Source of the DNA: Nannocystis pusilla
GTDB lineage: Bacteria; Myxococcota_A; Polyangia; Nannocystales; Nannocystaceae
DNA length: 64,000 bases
Direction of reading: 5' to 3'
Assembly (NCBI RefSeq): GCF_020073745.1
Contig: NZ_JAIRAU010000057.1
Span: forward strand, 62,001-126,000
The notes below the pieces were generated by a model that saw only the letters and a program-made list of their open reading frames with translations, was not told the origin of the DNA and did not search any database. The position numbers and the translations under genes are program-made. This document shows, piece after piece, positions 36,015 through 44,488 of this stretch. Every line of letters starts with the position of its first letter. Within the stretch, counting starts at the first letter, position 1.

Positions 36015-37190
36015 ATGTCCGAGCTGCTCAACCAGCGCCTCCGCCATCAGCTCGCCGCCCTGCGCGACGAGGGCCTCGCCCGCGAGCTGCCGCGGATCGG
36101 CCGACGCGACGGCGTTCGTTACGAGCTCGACGGCAAGTGGGTCACCGGCTTCTGCAGCAACGACTACCTCGGCTTCGCCAACCATCCGCACCTGCGTCCG
36201 ACAGCCATCTCCGCCCGCGACCACGCCCCGGACGCAGCCGGCGCCACTGCTTCGCGCCTCGTCGCCGGCGATCTCCCGGCCCATCGCGCTGCCGAGCGAG
36301 CGCTCGCCGCTCTGGTCGGTAGCGACGACGCCGTACTGTTTCCCAGCGGCTTTCAGCTCAACCTCGGCGTCCTGCCCGCCTTGATCGAGCCGGGTGACGC
36401 CGTCTTCAGCGACGCACTCAACCACGCCAGCCTCATCGACGGCCTGCGTCTCGCCCGTTCGCGTCCGACGATCCTCCCGCATCGAAGCGCGCCGACTGGC
36501 GACGCCGGTCCGACCTGGTGGGTCACCGAGTCGATCTTCTCGATGGATGGCGACGCCGCCGATCCCGACTTGCTGCGCCAGTTCACCGCCCGCGGCGGCA
36601 TGCTCTACCTCGACGAGGCCCACAGCCTCGGCCTCTTCCCTGGTGGTGCCGGCTTCGCTCGCGCTCACGGCATCACCCCCAGCCTGCTGATGGGCGGCCT
36701 CGGCAAGTCGTTCGGCCTCGCCGGCGCCTTTGCTGCGGGCAGCCGCGAGGTCTGCACGTGGATCCGCACCCGCGCGCGCAGCTTCGTCTTCAGCACCGGC
36801 AACGCGCCGATGCTCGCCGAGCAGGCGCGTCTCGCCGCGGAGCTCCTCGCCGGCCGCGACGGTGACGAGCGACGCGCGCGCATGTGGTCGAACGCGCGCT
36901 TGCTCGCCGCCGAGCTCGAGCGTCCGCCGCCCGTCTCGCCGATCTTCCCGATCCTCGTCGGCGCCAATCAGCTCGCGGTCGCCGTCAGCCGCGCCTTGCT
37001 CGATCGCGGCTGGCACGTCCAGGCGATCCGTCCCCCCACGGTCCCCGCCGGCTCCGCACGCCTGCGGGTCACCGTGACCTCCGATCACGACGAGACGCAG
37101 ATCCACGGGCTCGTCGCCGACCTTCGCCAGCTGCTCCGGCAATTCGACCTCGAGCTCCGTGACACCGCACCGACCTCGAGCTCCCGTTGA
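36015..37190 (+). CDS. bioF: 8-amino-7-oxononanoate synthase family PLP enzyme (BioF-like)
   Basis: This 391-residue fold-type I PLP enzyme of the alpha-oxoamine synthase family would condense an acyl-CoA or acyl-ACP with an amino acid, most likely pimeloyl thioester and alanine in biotin synthesis. FCSNDYLGFANHP near the N-terminus, the LYLDEAHSLG aspartate/histidine segment, and GGLGKSFGLAGAF with the PLP lysine are clear. No other biotin genes are adjacent, so a related activity (2-amino-3-ketobutyrate ligase or serine palmitoyltransferase-like) cannot be excluded. Its ATG overlaps an ATG on the opposite strand within CATG. Confidence 0.82.
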   Translation: MSELLNQRLRHQLAALRDEGLARELPRIGRRDGVRYELDGKWVTGFCSNDYLGFANHPHLRPTAISARDHAPDAAGATASRLVAGDLPAHRAAERALAALVGSDDAVLFPSGFQLNLGVLPALIEPGDAVFSDALNHASLIDGLRLARSRPTILPHRSAPTGDAGPTWWVTESIFSMDGDAADPDLLRQFTARGGMLYLDEAHSLGLFPGGAGFARAHGITPSLLMGGLGKSFGLAGAFAAGSREVCTWIRTRARSFVFSTGNAPMLAEQARLAAELLAGRDGDERRARMWSNARLLAAELERPPPVSPIFPILVGANQLAVAVSRALLDRGWHVQAIRPPTVPAGSARLRVTVTSDHDETQIHGLVADLRQLLRQFDLELRDTAPTSSSR

Positions 37191-37311
37191 GCCACAATTC
37201 CCTGCCCCTTACGACATGCCCTAAACGACATGTACCTTGTGACATCCTCGCGCGAGATCTGGACCGCCGAGTCTCACACCCACGCGACGTCAGTCGCGAA
37301 GGCCTCTCGCG

Positions 37312-38637
37312 TCACTTGCCGATACAAAACTGACTGAAGATTCGCGCGAGCACGTCCTCGCCGATCGGCCCCAGCGCATCGCGCCCGGTGATCTCGGCGA
37401 GCTGGCGCTCGGCCACGCCTAGCTCGAACGCCACCAGCTCGAGCGGTGCCGCGGTCGCGAGCAGCGAGCTCGCCGAGGCCATCGCGGCCGCCGCATCGGA
37501 AGCGCGATCGCGATGTCGAGCCAGGCCGATCCACGGCGCGGTCTCGTCGCCCCGCACCAGCCCCGCGATCTCCGACCGCAGCGCCGCCAGCCCCTCACCG
37601 GTCTGCGCGCTCACGCCGAGCCAGTCCGGACGACGACGGCCGAGATCGCGCTTGCTCTCCACGCGCAGCCCGGACGACGGCGGCGCATCCGCCGTCGCCG
37701 TGTCGGCCGGCTCGAGCCACACCACCAGCTCGGCGCCGGCGATCTGTTCGCGGCTGCGACCGATCCCCTCGTGCTCGATCGAGTCCGACGTCGCCTGTCG
37801 CAGGCCCGCCGTGTCGACCAGCACCACCTCGAGCCCATCGAGCTCCAGCTCCGCCTCGACGTAGTCGCGCGTCGTCCCCGGCGTCGGCGACACGATCGCG
37901 CGCGAGCGGCCGAGCAGCGCGTTGAACAGCGCGCTCTTGCCGGCGTTGGGGGGTCCTGCGATCACCACCCGGGCCCGCTCGCGTGCGCGCTGTCCTGCGG
38001 CGAAGCTGCCCAGCCAGGCGCGCGCGGTCGCCTCGTGCCGCAGCAGCTCCTCGCGCCAGCGACTCACGTCGCCATCCGTGACGTCCTCGGGAAAATCCAG
38101 GTTGGCCTCGATCTCCGCGCGCAGATCTCCCACCGCGCTCCGCAGCGCCTCGACCTCGCGACCGAGCTCGCCGGCGACGAGACGTCGTGCCTGATCGATC
38201 GCCGCCGACGTGCGCGCGGCGATCAACGCCGCGATCCCCTCCGCCTGCTCGAGGCTGAGTCGCCCGTGTTCGAACGCTCGCCGCGTGAACTCGCCGGGTC
38301 CTGCCGCTCGCGCGCCGCGCTCCTGCAGCGCCGCGACGATCCGTCCGACGTTGCGAGCGCCGGCGTGGACGTGGAGTTCGACCACGTCCTCGCCGGTGAA
38401 CGAACGCGGGCCCGGCATCCACACCACGAGGGCGTCATCGGGCGAGCCGTCGCTCGAATCGAGCACGCGCCGGCGCGCGAGCAGTCGCGGCGCGGGCAGC
38501 GTGCCGATCAGCGGCTCGACGAGCGAGCGCGCCTCCGGTCCGCTGAGGCGAACGATCGCCACGCCGCCGTCGGGGGTTCCGGTGGCGACACCGACGATCG
38601 TCGAGTCAGGGTCGGCCGGGGGGCGCTTCGAGGTCAC
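37312..38637 (-). CDS. mnmE: tRNA uridine-5-carboxymethylaminomethyl modification GTPase MnmE
   Basis: This 441-residue GTPase works with MnmG to modify U34 of certain tRNAs. The N-terminal formyl-tetrahydrofolate-binding part has FTGEDVVELHVHAG and GPGEFTRRAFEHGRLSL. The G domain has GPPNAGKSALFNALL (G1), PTPGTTRD (G2) and DTAGLR (G3). The C-terminal FCIGK motif is intact. The G4 motif is unclear; the nearest candidate is SKRD. The start is a GTG overlapping the jag stop (GTGA). The usual neighbour mnmG is not in the window. Confidence 0.94.
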   Translation of the reverse strand: MTSKRPPADPDSTIVGVATGTPDGGVAIVRLSGPEARSLVEPLIGTLPAPRLLARRRVLDSSDGSPDDALVVWMPGPRSFTGEDVVELHVHAGARNVGRIVAALQERGARAAGPGEFTRRAFEHGRLSLEQAEGIAALIAARTSAAIDQARRLVAGELGREVEALRSAVGDLRAEIEANLDFPEDVTDGDVSRWREELLRHEATARAWLGSFAAGQRARERARVVIAGPPNAGKSALFNALLGRSRAIVSPTPGTTRDYVEAELELDGLEVVLVDTAGLRQATSDSIEHEGIGRSREQIAGAELVVWLEPADTATADAPPSSGLRVESKRDLGRRRPDWLGVSAQTGEGLAALRSEIAGLVRGDETAPWIGLARHRDRASDAAAAMASASSLLATAAPLELVAFELGVAERQLAEITGRDALGPIGEDVLARIFSQFCIGK

Positions 38638-39191
38638 GCACGCGCGTCGTCGAAGTCGTTGCCGCCGCGGCGCGGCGGGTCGCCGTCGCGGGCGGGGAAC
38701 ACGACCACGTGGCGGAAGCGGCCCTCGCCCTCGGACTCGGTGCGGAGGCCGTTGACGTCGACGAGGGCGAGGTGGACGACGCGGCGTTCCATCGCGCTCA
38801 TCGGGTCGAAGTGATACGGCTTGCCGGTGCTGAGCACCTTCTGACCGATGCCTTGAGCGAGCTCGCGGAGGCTCTTCTCGCGGCGCATGCGGTAGCCGCC
38901 GACGTCGAGGGTGATCCGCATGCGCTCGAAGCCTTCGGCTTGGAGCACGCGGAGGGTGAGGTATTGCAGCGCGTCGAGGGTCGCGCCGTGGCGGCCGATG
39001 AGCAGGCCGCCGTCCTCTTCCGACGTGTTGAGGTCGCAGTGGAGTCCGTCTTCTTCGACGTCGATGTCGACCTCGACCTCGACGCCGAGGAGCCCGAGCA
39101 CCGACTCGAGGAAGGAGCGGACGACGGGGACGGCTTTGGCGTAGCGTTCGTCGGCGCTGAGTTGCGCGTCGTTGGCGTTGGCTTCGTGCAT
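38634..39191 (-). CDS. jag: Jag/KhpB-like RNA-binding protein (KH and R3H domains)
   Basis: This 185-residue protein is the Jag/KhpB homolog of the rnpA-yidC operon, linked to RNA binding and envelope control. After about 65 residues it has a KH core, GGLLIGRHGATLDALQYL (GxxG-type loop), and a R3H domain with HFDPMSAMERRVVHLAL and the TESEGEGRFRHVVV end. The N-terminal Jag_N domain seems short or absent. The ATG at 39191 is chosen as the first start after the yidC stop. Its stop overlaps the mnmE GTG. Confidence 0.9.
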   Translation of the reverse strand: MHEANANDAQLSADERYAKAVPVVRSFLESVLGLLGVEVEVDIDVEEDGLHCDLNTSEEDGGLLIGRHGATLDALQYLTLRVLQAEGFERMRITLDVGGYRMRREKSLRELAQGIGQKVLSTGKPYHFDPMSAMERRVVHLALVDVNGLRTESEGEGRFRHVVVFPARDGDPPRRGGNDFDDARA

Positions 39192-39205
39192 GCTGGGGGT
39201 CGCTC

Positions 39206-40819
39206 CTAGGACTTCTTCACGGCCGCGGTCTGCGTCGGTCGGACCTGGATGAGGGTCTGGATCAGCGACAGCAACACGTTGGCGAAGATATAAACCCCGA
39301 GGCCGGACGGGAGGAAGAGCATCATGACGGTGAAGATGATGGGCATCATCCACGCCATCATCCGCGCCTGCTCGTTGTCCACGCCCGACGGGGTGGCCTT
39401 CATCTGGATGTACATGAGGGCGCCCATCGCCAGCGGCAGGATGTAGTACGGGTCCTGCTGGGTCAGGTCGGGCAGCCACAGGAACGGCACGCGATACAGC
39501 TCGACGGCCGTGTTGAGGGTCGCGTAGAGCGCGATCCAGATCGGCAGCTGGATGAGCATCGGCAGGCAGCCCGCCAGCGGGCTCACGCCGGCGCGCTGGA
39601 ACAGCGCCTGCATCTCCTGCGCCTGGCGGACGCGGTCGTCGCCGTACTTCTTCTTGATCTCCTCCAGCTCCGGCTGGATCTCGCGCATCTTCTTCATCGA
39701 GCGCATCTGCTTGAACGTCAGCGGCAAGGTCAGCACCTTGACCACGATCGTCAGCAGGATGATCGCCACGCCCCACACGCCGGTGAGGTTGTAGAAGGCG
39801 CGCAGCAGGTAGATCATCCACTCGCCGAGGAAGCGATTGAGGCCGCCGAACCAGCCCCAGTCGATCATGTCCTCGAGGTGGGCGCCGGGCACCGCCTGGA
39901 AGTTCTCGAGCCGCTCGAGCTCCTTCGTGCCGAAGTAGACGCCGAACACGTACTGATGCGACTCGCCGGCGGCGAGGGTCACCGGTTCGACCGTCAGGGT
40001 GGTCGTCAGCGCCTTGCCGTCGCTCGTCTGACCGACGCGGCACGACTGCACCGCGACCTCCGGGGTCGGCACGACCGCGGACGCGAAGTACTTGCTGTCG
40101 AGCCCGCTCCAGCGGATCCGGCCGCGGACCTCGCTCGAGCTGTCCTTCACGTCGCTGGGGGTGAAGGCCTCCCAGTCGTCCGTCGTCGCGCACACGCCGC
40201 GATGGACGTCGTAGCTGTTCTCGGCGCCGATGCCGAACGCGCTGAGCAGCGTCAGTCGGTGCTGCTGCGTCTCGCTCGAGACGTTGGCGACGCCGATCGT
40301 CAGCGTGCCTTCGTAGCCGGTCGTCACGGCGAGCGCGCCCTTGACCTCGACGTCGGCGTTCTTGAACGCGACGCTCCAGTCGGTGTCGCTCTTGCCGGTC
40401 GGCTCCCACGCCGGGTCGCGCGGGAACTTGAAGTCGGTCTCCGAGCCGTCGAACCCGATCACCAGGCTGCGGTTGCCGTCGAGCCGCAGGAAGTCTTCGC
40501 CCCGGCCGTCGGGGTTGATGAAGTGCTTGCTGAGCAGCTCCGTGCCGCGCACGAGCCCGCGGTGGTTGGTGACGTCGAGCGCCAGCAGGTCGGTCTTCAG
40601 CCGGTGTTCGGCGACGGGGACCTTGGGCACCGCGGCCGCGGCCTTGCGCTCCTCGGCCTTCTCCTCGGCCGCCTTCGCGTCGGCTTCTTTCTTGGCGCTG
40701 TCCGCCTGCAGCTCCTGGGTGTTCGGCTCAGGGAGCGGCGGCGCGAAGAAACGCTCGTAGACCAGCCAGATCAGGACACACGAGACGATCGCCAACAGGG
40801 TACGACGCTGTAAATCCAC
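39206..40819 (-). CDS. yidC: Membrane protein insertase YidC
   Basis: This 537-residue insertase places proteins in the inner membrane, alone or with SecYEG. The N-terminal membrane anchor (LLAIVSCVLIWLVYERFF) precedes an acidic/alanine-rich linker and a large periplasmic domain (about residues 70-330). The conserved five-helix core then begins near GVWGVAIILLTIVVKVLTLPL and includes the QLPIWIALYATLN segment. Length fits Gram-negative YidC. The start is a GTG at 40819. It is downstream of yidD with only three bases between. Confidence 0.95.
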   Translation of the reverse strand: MDLQRRTLLAIVSCVLIWLVYERFFAPPLPEPNTQELQADSAKKEADAKAAEEKAEERKAAAAVPKVPVAEHRLKTDLLALDVTNHRGLVRGTELLSKHFINPDGRGEDFLRLDGNRSLVIGFDGSETDFKFPRDPAWEPTGKSDTDWSVAFKNADVEVKGALAVTTGYEGTLTIGVANVSSETQQHRLTLLSAFGIGAENSYDVHRGVCATTDDWEAFTPSDVKDSSSEVRGRIRWSGLDSKYFASAVVPTPEVAVQSCRVGQTSDGKALTTTLTVEPVTLAAGESHQYVFGVYFGTKELERLENFQAVPGAHLEDMIDWGWFGGLNRFLGEWMIYLLRAFYNLTGVWGVAIILLTIVVKVLTLPLTFKQMRSMKKMREIQPELEEIKKKYGDDRVRQAQEMQALFQRAGVSPLAGCLPMLIQLPIWIALYATLNTAVELYRVPFLWLPDLTQQDPYYILPLAMGALMYIQMKATPSGVDNEQARMMAWMMPIIFTVMMLFLPSGLGVYIFANVLLSLIQTLIQVRPTQTAAVKKS

Positions 40820-40822
40820 GGC

Positions 40823-41059
40823 TCAGCAGCTTTCGGGTGGTAGTGCCGGCGGCGGAAGATCGACCCCGCCGGGGTGCCATGGGTGACAGCGGAGCAGCCG
40901 CCGCGCGGTCAACCAACCGCCGCGCAGCACTCCGTGGTTGGCGATGCACGCGCAGGCGTAGCGCGAGCAACTCGGCGTGAATCGGCAGCATGGCCCGAGC
41001 AGCGGCGAAATCGCCACCTGGTACCCGCGAATCAACGCGATGATGATGCGCCCTAGCAC
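40823..41059 (-). CDS. yidD: Membrane protein insertion efficiency factor YidD
   Basis: This 78-residue protein has the family signature [23 protein letters not shown] and [13 protein letters not shown]. YidD assists protein insertion by YidC. The GTG start overlaps the rnpA 3' end by seven bases. The conserved cysteines ([13 protein letters not shown]) are all present. Confidence 0.93.
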   Translation of the reverse strand: MLGRIIIALIRGYQVAISPLLGPCCRFTPSCSRYACACIANHGVLRGGWLTARRLLRCHPWHPGGVDLPPPALPPESC

Positions 41060-41481
41060 GCAGACGACCCTGGCAGTGTTCCAGGCCCGGTGGGCCGTGG
41101 AGAGATTCGTCGAGACATGGCGTCCATCGCCGCCACGACTTCAGCATAGCGCACGGTCGACGCGCTCTGTTTGGCGACCCACACCATATCGCACGCGGAT
41201 GCGAACAGGCTGCGTTTACGCCGGAAAGCCTCGCGTACGAGGCGCTTTATGCGATTTCGCACGACGGCCGGGCCGACCTTTCGCGTGACCGTGATGCCGA
41301 GGCGAACCATCGCAGCGAGCTCTTCATCACTCGTGTGGCTGGCCGGCTGCACCTGGCCGGCGGGCGGCGCCACGAACACGAGGAAGTGCCGCGTGTGGTG
41401 CTTCTGCCCGCCGTTCTGGACCCGCAAGAACTCCCTGCGCTTCCGCAACCGGAAGATCGCAGGGAACCCTTCTGGCTTCAT
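41053..41481 (-). CDS. rnpA: Ribonuclease P protein component
   Basis: This 142-residue protein is the protein subunit of RNase P, aiding 5' maturation of tRNAs. [44 protein letters not shown] (the RNR motif) and a conserved C-terminal helix identify it. The ATG at 41481 ([10 protein letters not shown]) is chosen, as the upstream in-frame sequence is rpmH-shadow and low-complexity. It lies 26 bp downstream of rpmH. Confidence 0.93.
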   Translation of the reverse strand: MKPEGFPAIFRLRKRREFLRVQNGGQKHHTRHFLVFVAPPAGQVQPASHTSDEELAAMVRLGITVTRKVGPAVVRNRIKRLVREAFRRKRSLFASACDMVWVAKQSASTVRYAEVVAAMDAMSRRISPRPTGPGTLPGSSAC

Positions 41482-41507
41482 CCGCCGACAGTCCGGAGCC
41501 AGCGCGA

Positions 41508-41657
41508 CTACTTGCCGCCGAGCTGGACCGCGAGGCGCTTGCGGCCGCGACGGCGACGAGCTGCGATGACCTGACGACCGCCGCGGGTGGACATGCGGGC
41601 ACGGAAGCCGTGCGTGCGGGCGCGGCTGACGTTGTGGGGCTGATAGGTGCGCTTCAT
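41508..41657 (-). CDS. rpmH: 50S ribosomal protein L34
   Basis: This 49-residue basic protein begins [20 protein letters not shown] and continues with [20 protein letters not shown], the standard L34 pattern. Its ATG at 41657 is preceded by an AGGGAAC-like ribosome-binding site. It is the first gene of the rpmH-rnpA-yidD-yidC-jag-mnmE operon, divergent from dnaA, the classical layout at bacterial origins. Confidence 0.96.
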   Translation of the reverse strand: MKRTYQPHNVSRARTHGFRARMSTRGGRQVIAARRRRGRKRLAVQLGGK

Positions 41658-42579
41658 CGGGATGTTCCCTGGGTGACTCGGCGGCTGCGTCGTCGCGGAG
41701 GCGGGAATTGCCCCGGACGAGCGCCTGTGAACAAGGGGCCGGATCGATACCAGCGGACCTCCCTCCTGTCAAACGCAAGCCCGCCCGGCGGCCCGTCCGC
41801 GGCCCTGCGATCCCTCTCATTCCCCTCTCTCGTCTCCCTCTCGACTCGCGCGGCCTCGCATTCGCGTCACGGCTCTCGGTCTCCACAGTAGTTCACATCA
41901 CCAAAGTGGCGCAGAACATCGGCCCCCGCCTCATCTGTTCAGTCCCCACGAGCGCCCGCGCCGGCTCCGCGACCGGCCTCCACCGCGAGACCTGACTTTC
42001 AGTGCGACCCTCGCGTCGGCTCGCCAAGCCAACTTCCGCGCCCGGACCCACGCAAAGTCGCTTGCCTGGAGAGCCGCTTTACCACCCTCCCCCACAGCAC
42101 GGGATTACGCTCGGCCCAGCGCAGGTGCCAGGGTCGACCTGGCTCCCGCGGCAGATCGATACCGCGCAGATCCCGCGCGCTGAGCGCCCCCTTTCCCAAA
42201 CAATTATCGCCACTTACACTTTCCGGCCGTTCCTCCCTTGCCCCCCGTCCAGGCACCCGAGTAAAAGAGCCCTCCCGCGTCACGGCCCCCTTCGGCGCGC
42301 GACGCGACAGAACCTCAGCGACCGGAGCGACCGGACAGCAAGACCGGACAGTTGCTCCACGGTCACCCCCAGACCGGACAGTTAGCCCTAGTCGACTCCG
42401 GCCCGGCAGGCCGCATTTTGTCCTCACGGCCCTCCGGGCCCTGAATTTTAGCCCCGCCTCCCCGGCGGCCTCGAAATTCACAGATGTGGAGAGACGCCGA
42501 GCCGATTCGGCGATCTATCCGAGACTATTGGGCAATTCACGCAATCCACAGGGCTTCGGAACCTGTGGACGGAGGCTTC
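41658..42579. other. oriC: rpmH-dnaA intergenic region, candidate origin or dnaA control region
   Basis: These 922 bp hold no convincing gene. DnaA-box-like elements (TCCACA cores) occur near 41881, 42543 (AATCCACAGG) and, inverted, 42562 (CCTGTGGAC); other CCACA elements lie near 42090 and 42478. An AT-rich patch (AAACAATTATCG) lies near 42197. Three copies of a GACCGGACAG element occur at 42329-42383. The position between divergent rpmH and dnaA is where many bacterial origins lie. Which of the two dnaA-flanking gaps is the functional origin cannot be decided by eye. Confidence 0.5.
42329..42383. repeat. Iteron-like direct repeats (A)GACCGGACAG(TT) upstream of dnaA
   Basis: AGACCGGACAGTT occurs at 42341-42353 and 42371-42383, exactly 30 bp apart, with a shorter GACCGGACAG at 42329-42338. 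Their spacing suggests a protein-binding array regulating dnaA or the origin. Confidence 0.6.
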
Positions 42580-43968
42580 ATGAGCAATATCTGGAGCGAG
42601 GCGATTCAAGGACTGCAGCCGAGACTCGGCGCACAGACCTACGACCTCTGGATCCGGCCGCTCGAATTGCGCCAGGTCCAAGGCCAGCGCCTTCTTCTCA
42701 CGGCTCCCAACCGGTTCATGAAGGAGTGGTTCGAGAACCACTACCGCGATGTCGTCCTCGACGAGCTGCGCGCGCGCACGGCGCAGGATTTCCACATCGA
42801 GATTCAAATCTCTGCCGCTGCCGAGGCCTCTCCCAACGCTGCCCCCGCTCCCGCGGAGTCCCAGACCACCCCTGAGCCTGCGCCGCCGCTCCCCCCGCTG
42901 CCCGCCCTGCCACCGATCGGCCTGTCGAGCCGCTACCGCTTCTCCAACTTCATCAAGGGCAGCTCCAACGAGCTCGCCGCCTCGGCCGCCTGGTCGGTCG
43001 CGCAGGAACCCGGCGCCCGATTCAACCCCTTCTTCATCTACGGCGGGGTCGGCCTCGGCAAGACCCACCTGCTGCACGCGATCGGGCACCACATCCACGT
43101 CGCCCGCCCGCACCTGCGCATCGTCTACCAGAGCGCCGAGCGGTTCATGAACGAGTTCATCTCGGCCGTCCGCTTCAACCAGTTCGACCAGTTCCGGGCC
43201 CGCTACCGCCAGGACTGCGATGTCCTCCTCATCGACGACATCCAATTCATCGCCGGCCGCGACCGCACGATGGACGAGTTCTTCCACGTGTTCAACGCCC
43301 TCTACGAGGCCGAGAAGCAGATCGTCGTCACCGCCGACCGCATGCCCGGCGACATGCAGGGCATGGAAGACCGCCTGATCTCCCGCCTCAACTGGGGCCT
43401 CGTCGCCGACATCAAGGCCCCCGACCTCGAGACCCGCGTCGCCATCCTCAAGCAGAAGGCCGACATCGATCGCATCGACCTCCCCGACGACGTCGCCCTC
43501 CACCTCGCCACCCACGTCCGCTCCAACGTCCGTGAGCTCGAGGGCTCCCTCGTCCGCGTCTCCACCTTCGCCTCGCTCAAGAACCAGCCCCTGACCCGCG
43601 AGTTCGTGTCCGAGGCGCTCGGCGTCTCGAGCGCCCCCGCGCAGGCGGCGCCCATCAGCATCGAGAGCGTCCAGAAGGTCGTCGCCAGCCACTTCTCCGT
43701 GCGGATCGCCGACCTCAAGGGCCCGCGTCGGCACCAGGGCATCTCCCGCCCCCGCATGATCGCGATGTACCTCAGCCGTCAGCTCACCGGCGCCAGCTTC
43801 CCCGAGATCGGGCTGCGCTTCGGCGGCAAGGACCACTCGACCGTCATCAACGCCTGCAAGCGCATCGAGAGCATCCAGAGCGAGGACAGCGAGCTGCGCG
43901 AGACCGTCGCCGCCCTGCGTCAGCTCCTCGCCCACGAGCCCACGCACGCCGCCTCGCTCCCGTCCTGA
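42580..43968 (+). CDS. dnaA: Chromosomal replication initiator protein DnaA
   Basis: This 462-residue initiator opens the origin and recruits helicase. Domain I includes YDLWIRPLELRQV. A proline-rich domain II follows. Domain III has Walker A GVGLGKTH (Lys161) and Walker B LLIDDIQFIAGRD. Domain IV ends with the DnaA signature GKDHSTVINACKRIE. The ATG at 42580 is chosen because GGAGG (42571-42575) lies just upstream. An upstream in-frame ATG at 42484 would add a 32-residue non-conserved leader over the box-like elements. Confidence 0.96.
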   Translation: MSNIWSEAIQGLQPRLGAQTYDLWIRPLELRQVQGQRLLLTAPNRFMKEWFENHYRDVVLDELRARTAQDFHIEIQISAAAEASPNAAPAPAESQTTPEPAPPLPPLPALPPIGLSSRYRFSNFIKGSSNELAASAAWSVAQEPGARFNPFFIYGGVGLGKTHLLHAIGHHIHVARPHLRIVYQSAERFMNEFISAVRFNQFDQFRARYRQDCDVLLIDDIQFIAGRDRTMDEFFHVFNALYEAEKQIVVTADRMPGDMQGMEDRLISRLNWGLVADIKAPDLETRVAILKQKADIDRIDLPDDVALHLATHVRSNVRELEGSLVRVSTFASLKNQPLTREFVSEALGVSSAPAQAAPISIESVQKVVASHFSVRIADLKGPRRHQGISRPRMIAMYLSRQLTGASFPEIGLRFGGKDHSTVINACKRIESIQSEDSELRETVAALRQLLAHEPTHAASLPS

Positions 43969-44488
43969 GCCCGCGCCCCGCGACCGCCCGGCCCCTGCTC
44001 CGCCGAGGCCGCTCCGTCTCCCCAGCCCTCGCACGGCTCCGTTCACGCCGAGGTCGCCGCCTCCGACGCTCACCGTCGGCGCGGCGACGCCGGCGCTTCG
44101 CTCACCTGCCGTCGCACTCGATCGCCGACGGCCCGCCGCGTCGTCTCGATCGGCGCCCGCGCCCGCCCACTCACTCTCGTCTCCGCCTCAGCCGAGCCGC
44201 CCCCCGCGGCCCGGCTTTTCGTGCTTTCTCGGCTCCGGCCACGTCCTCCACAGCGACCTGTGGAACACGCTGCGAACAACCTGGGGACCCTTGCCTCACC
44301 GCTGCCCCGGGGGTAACTCTCGCTTTGTTCCCCGCTCTTTCACCCCCCTCGACTTCTCCGATCTGCCAATCTTTTCGGACCGATCGCCGCCGCTCCCCCC
44401 GACTCACAGCGACGATCACGAGGACGAGCTTTAAAAATTCTCTTTAAACCCTTAATAAATCTCCTGCACACATCCTCCCGAGGCCTCG
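43969..44488. other. oriC: dnaA-dnaN intergenic region with inverted DnaA-like boxes and an AT-rich segment
   Basis: These 520 bp show no gene. TCCTCCACA (44244-44252) and TGTGGAACA (44259-44267) form an inverted pair of DnaA-box-like sequences, and a CAACC(T)GGGG stretch follows. An AT-rich segment from about 44430 to 44460 (TTTAAAAATTC, TTTAAACCC, TTAATAAAT) is by far the most AT-rich stretch near dnaA and could be the duplex-unwinding element. It also sits just before dnaN and could carry its promoter. Confidence 0.5.
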
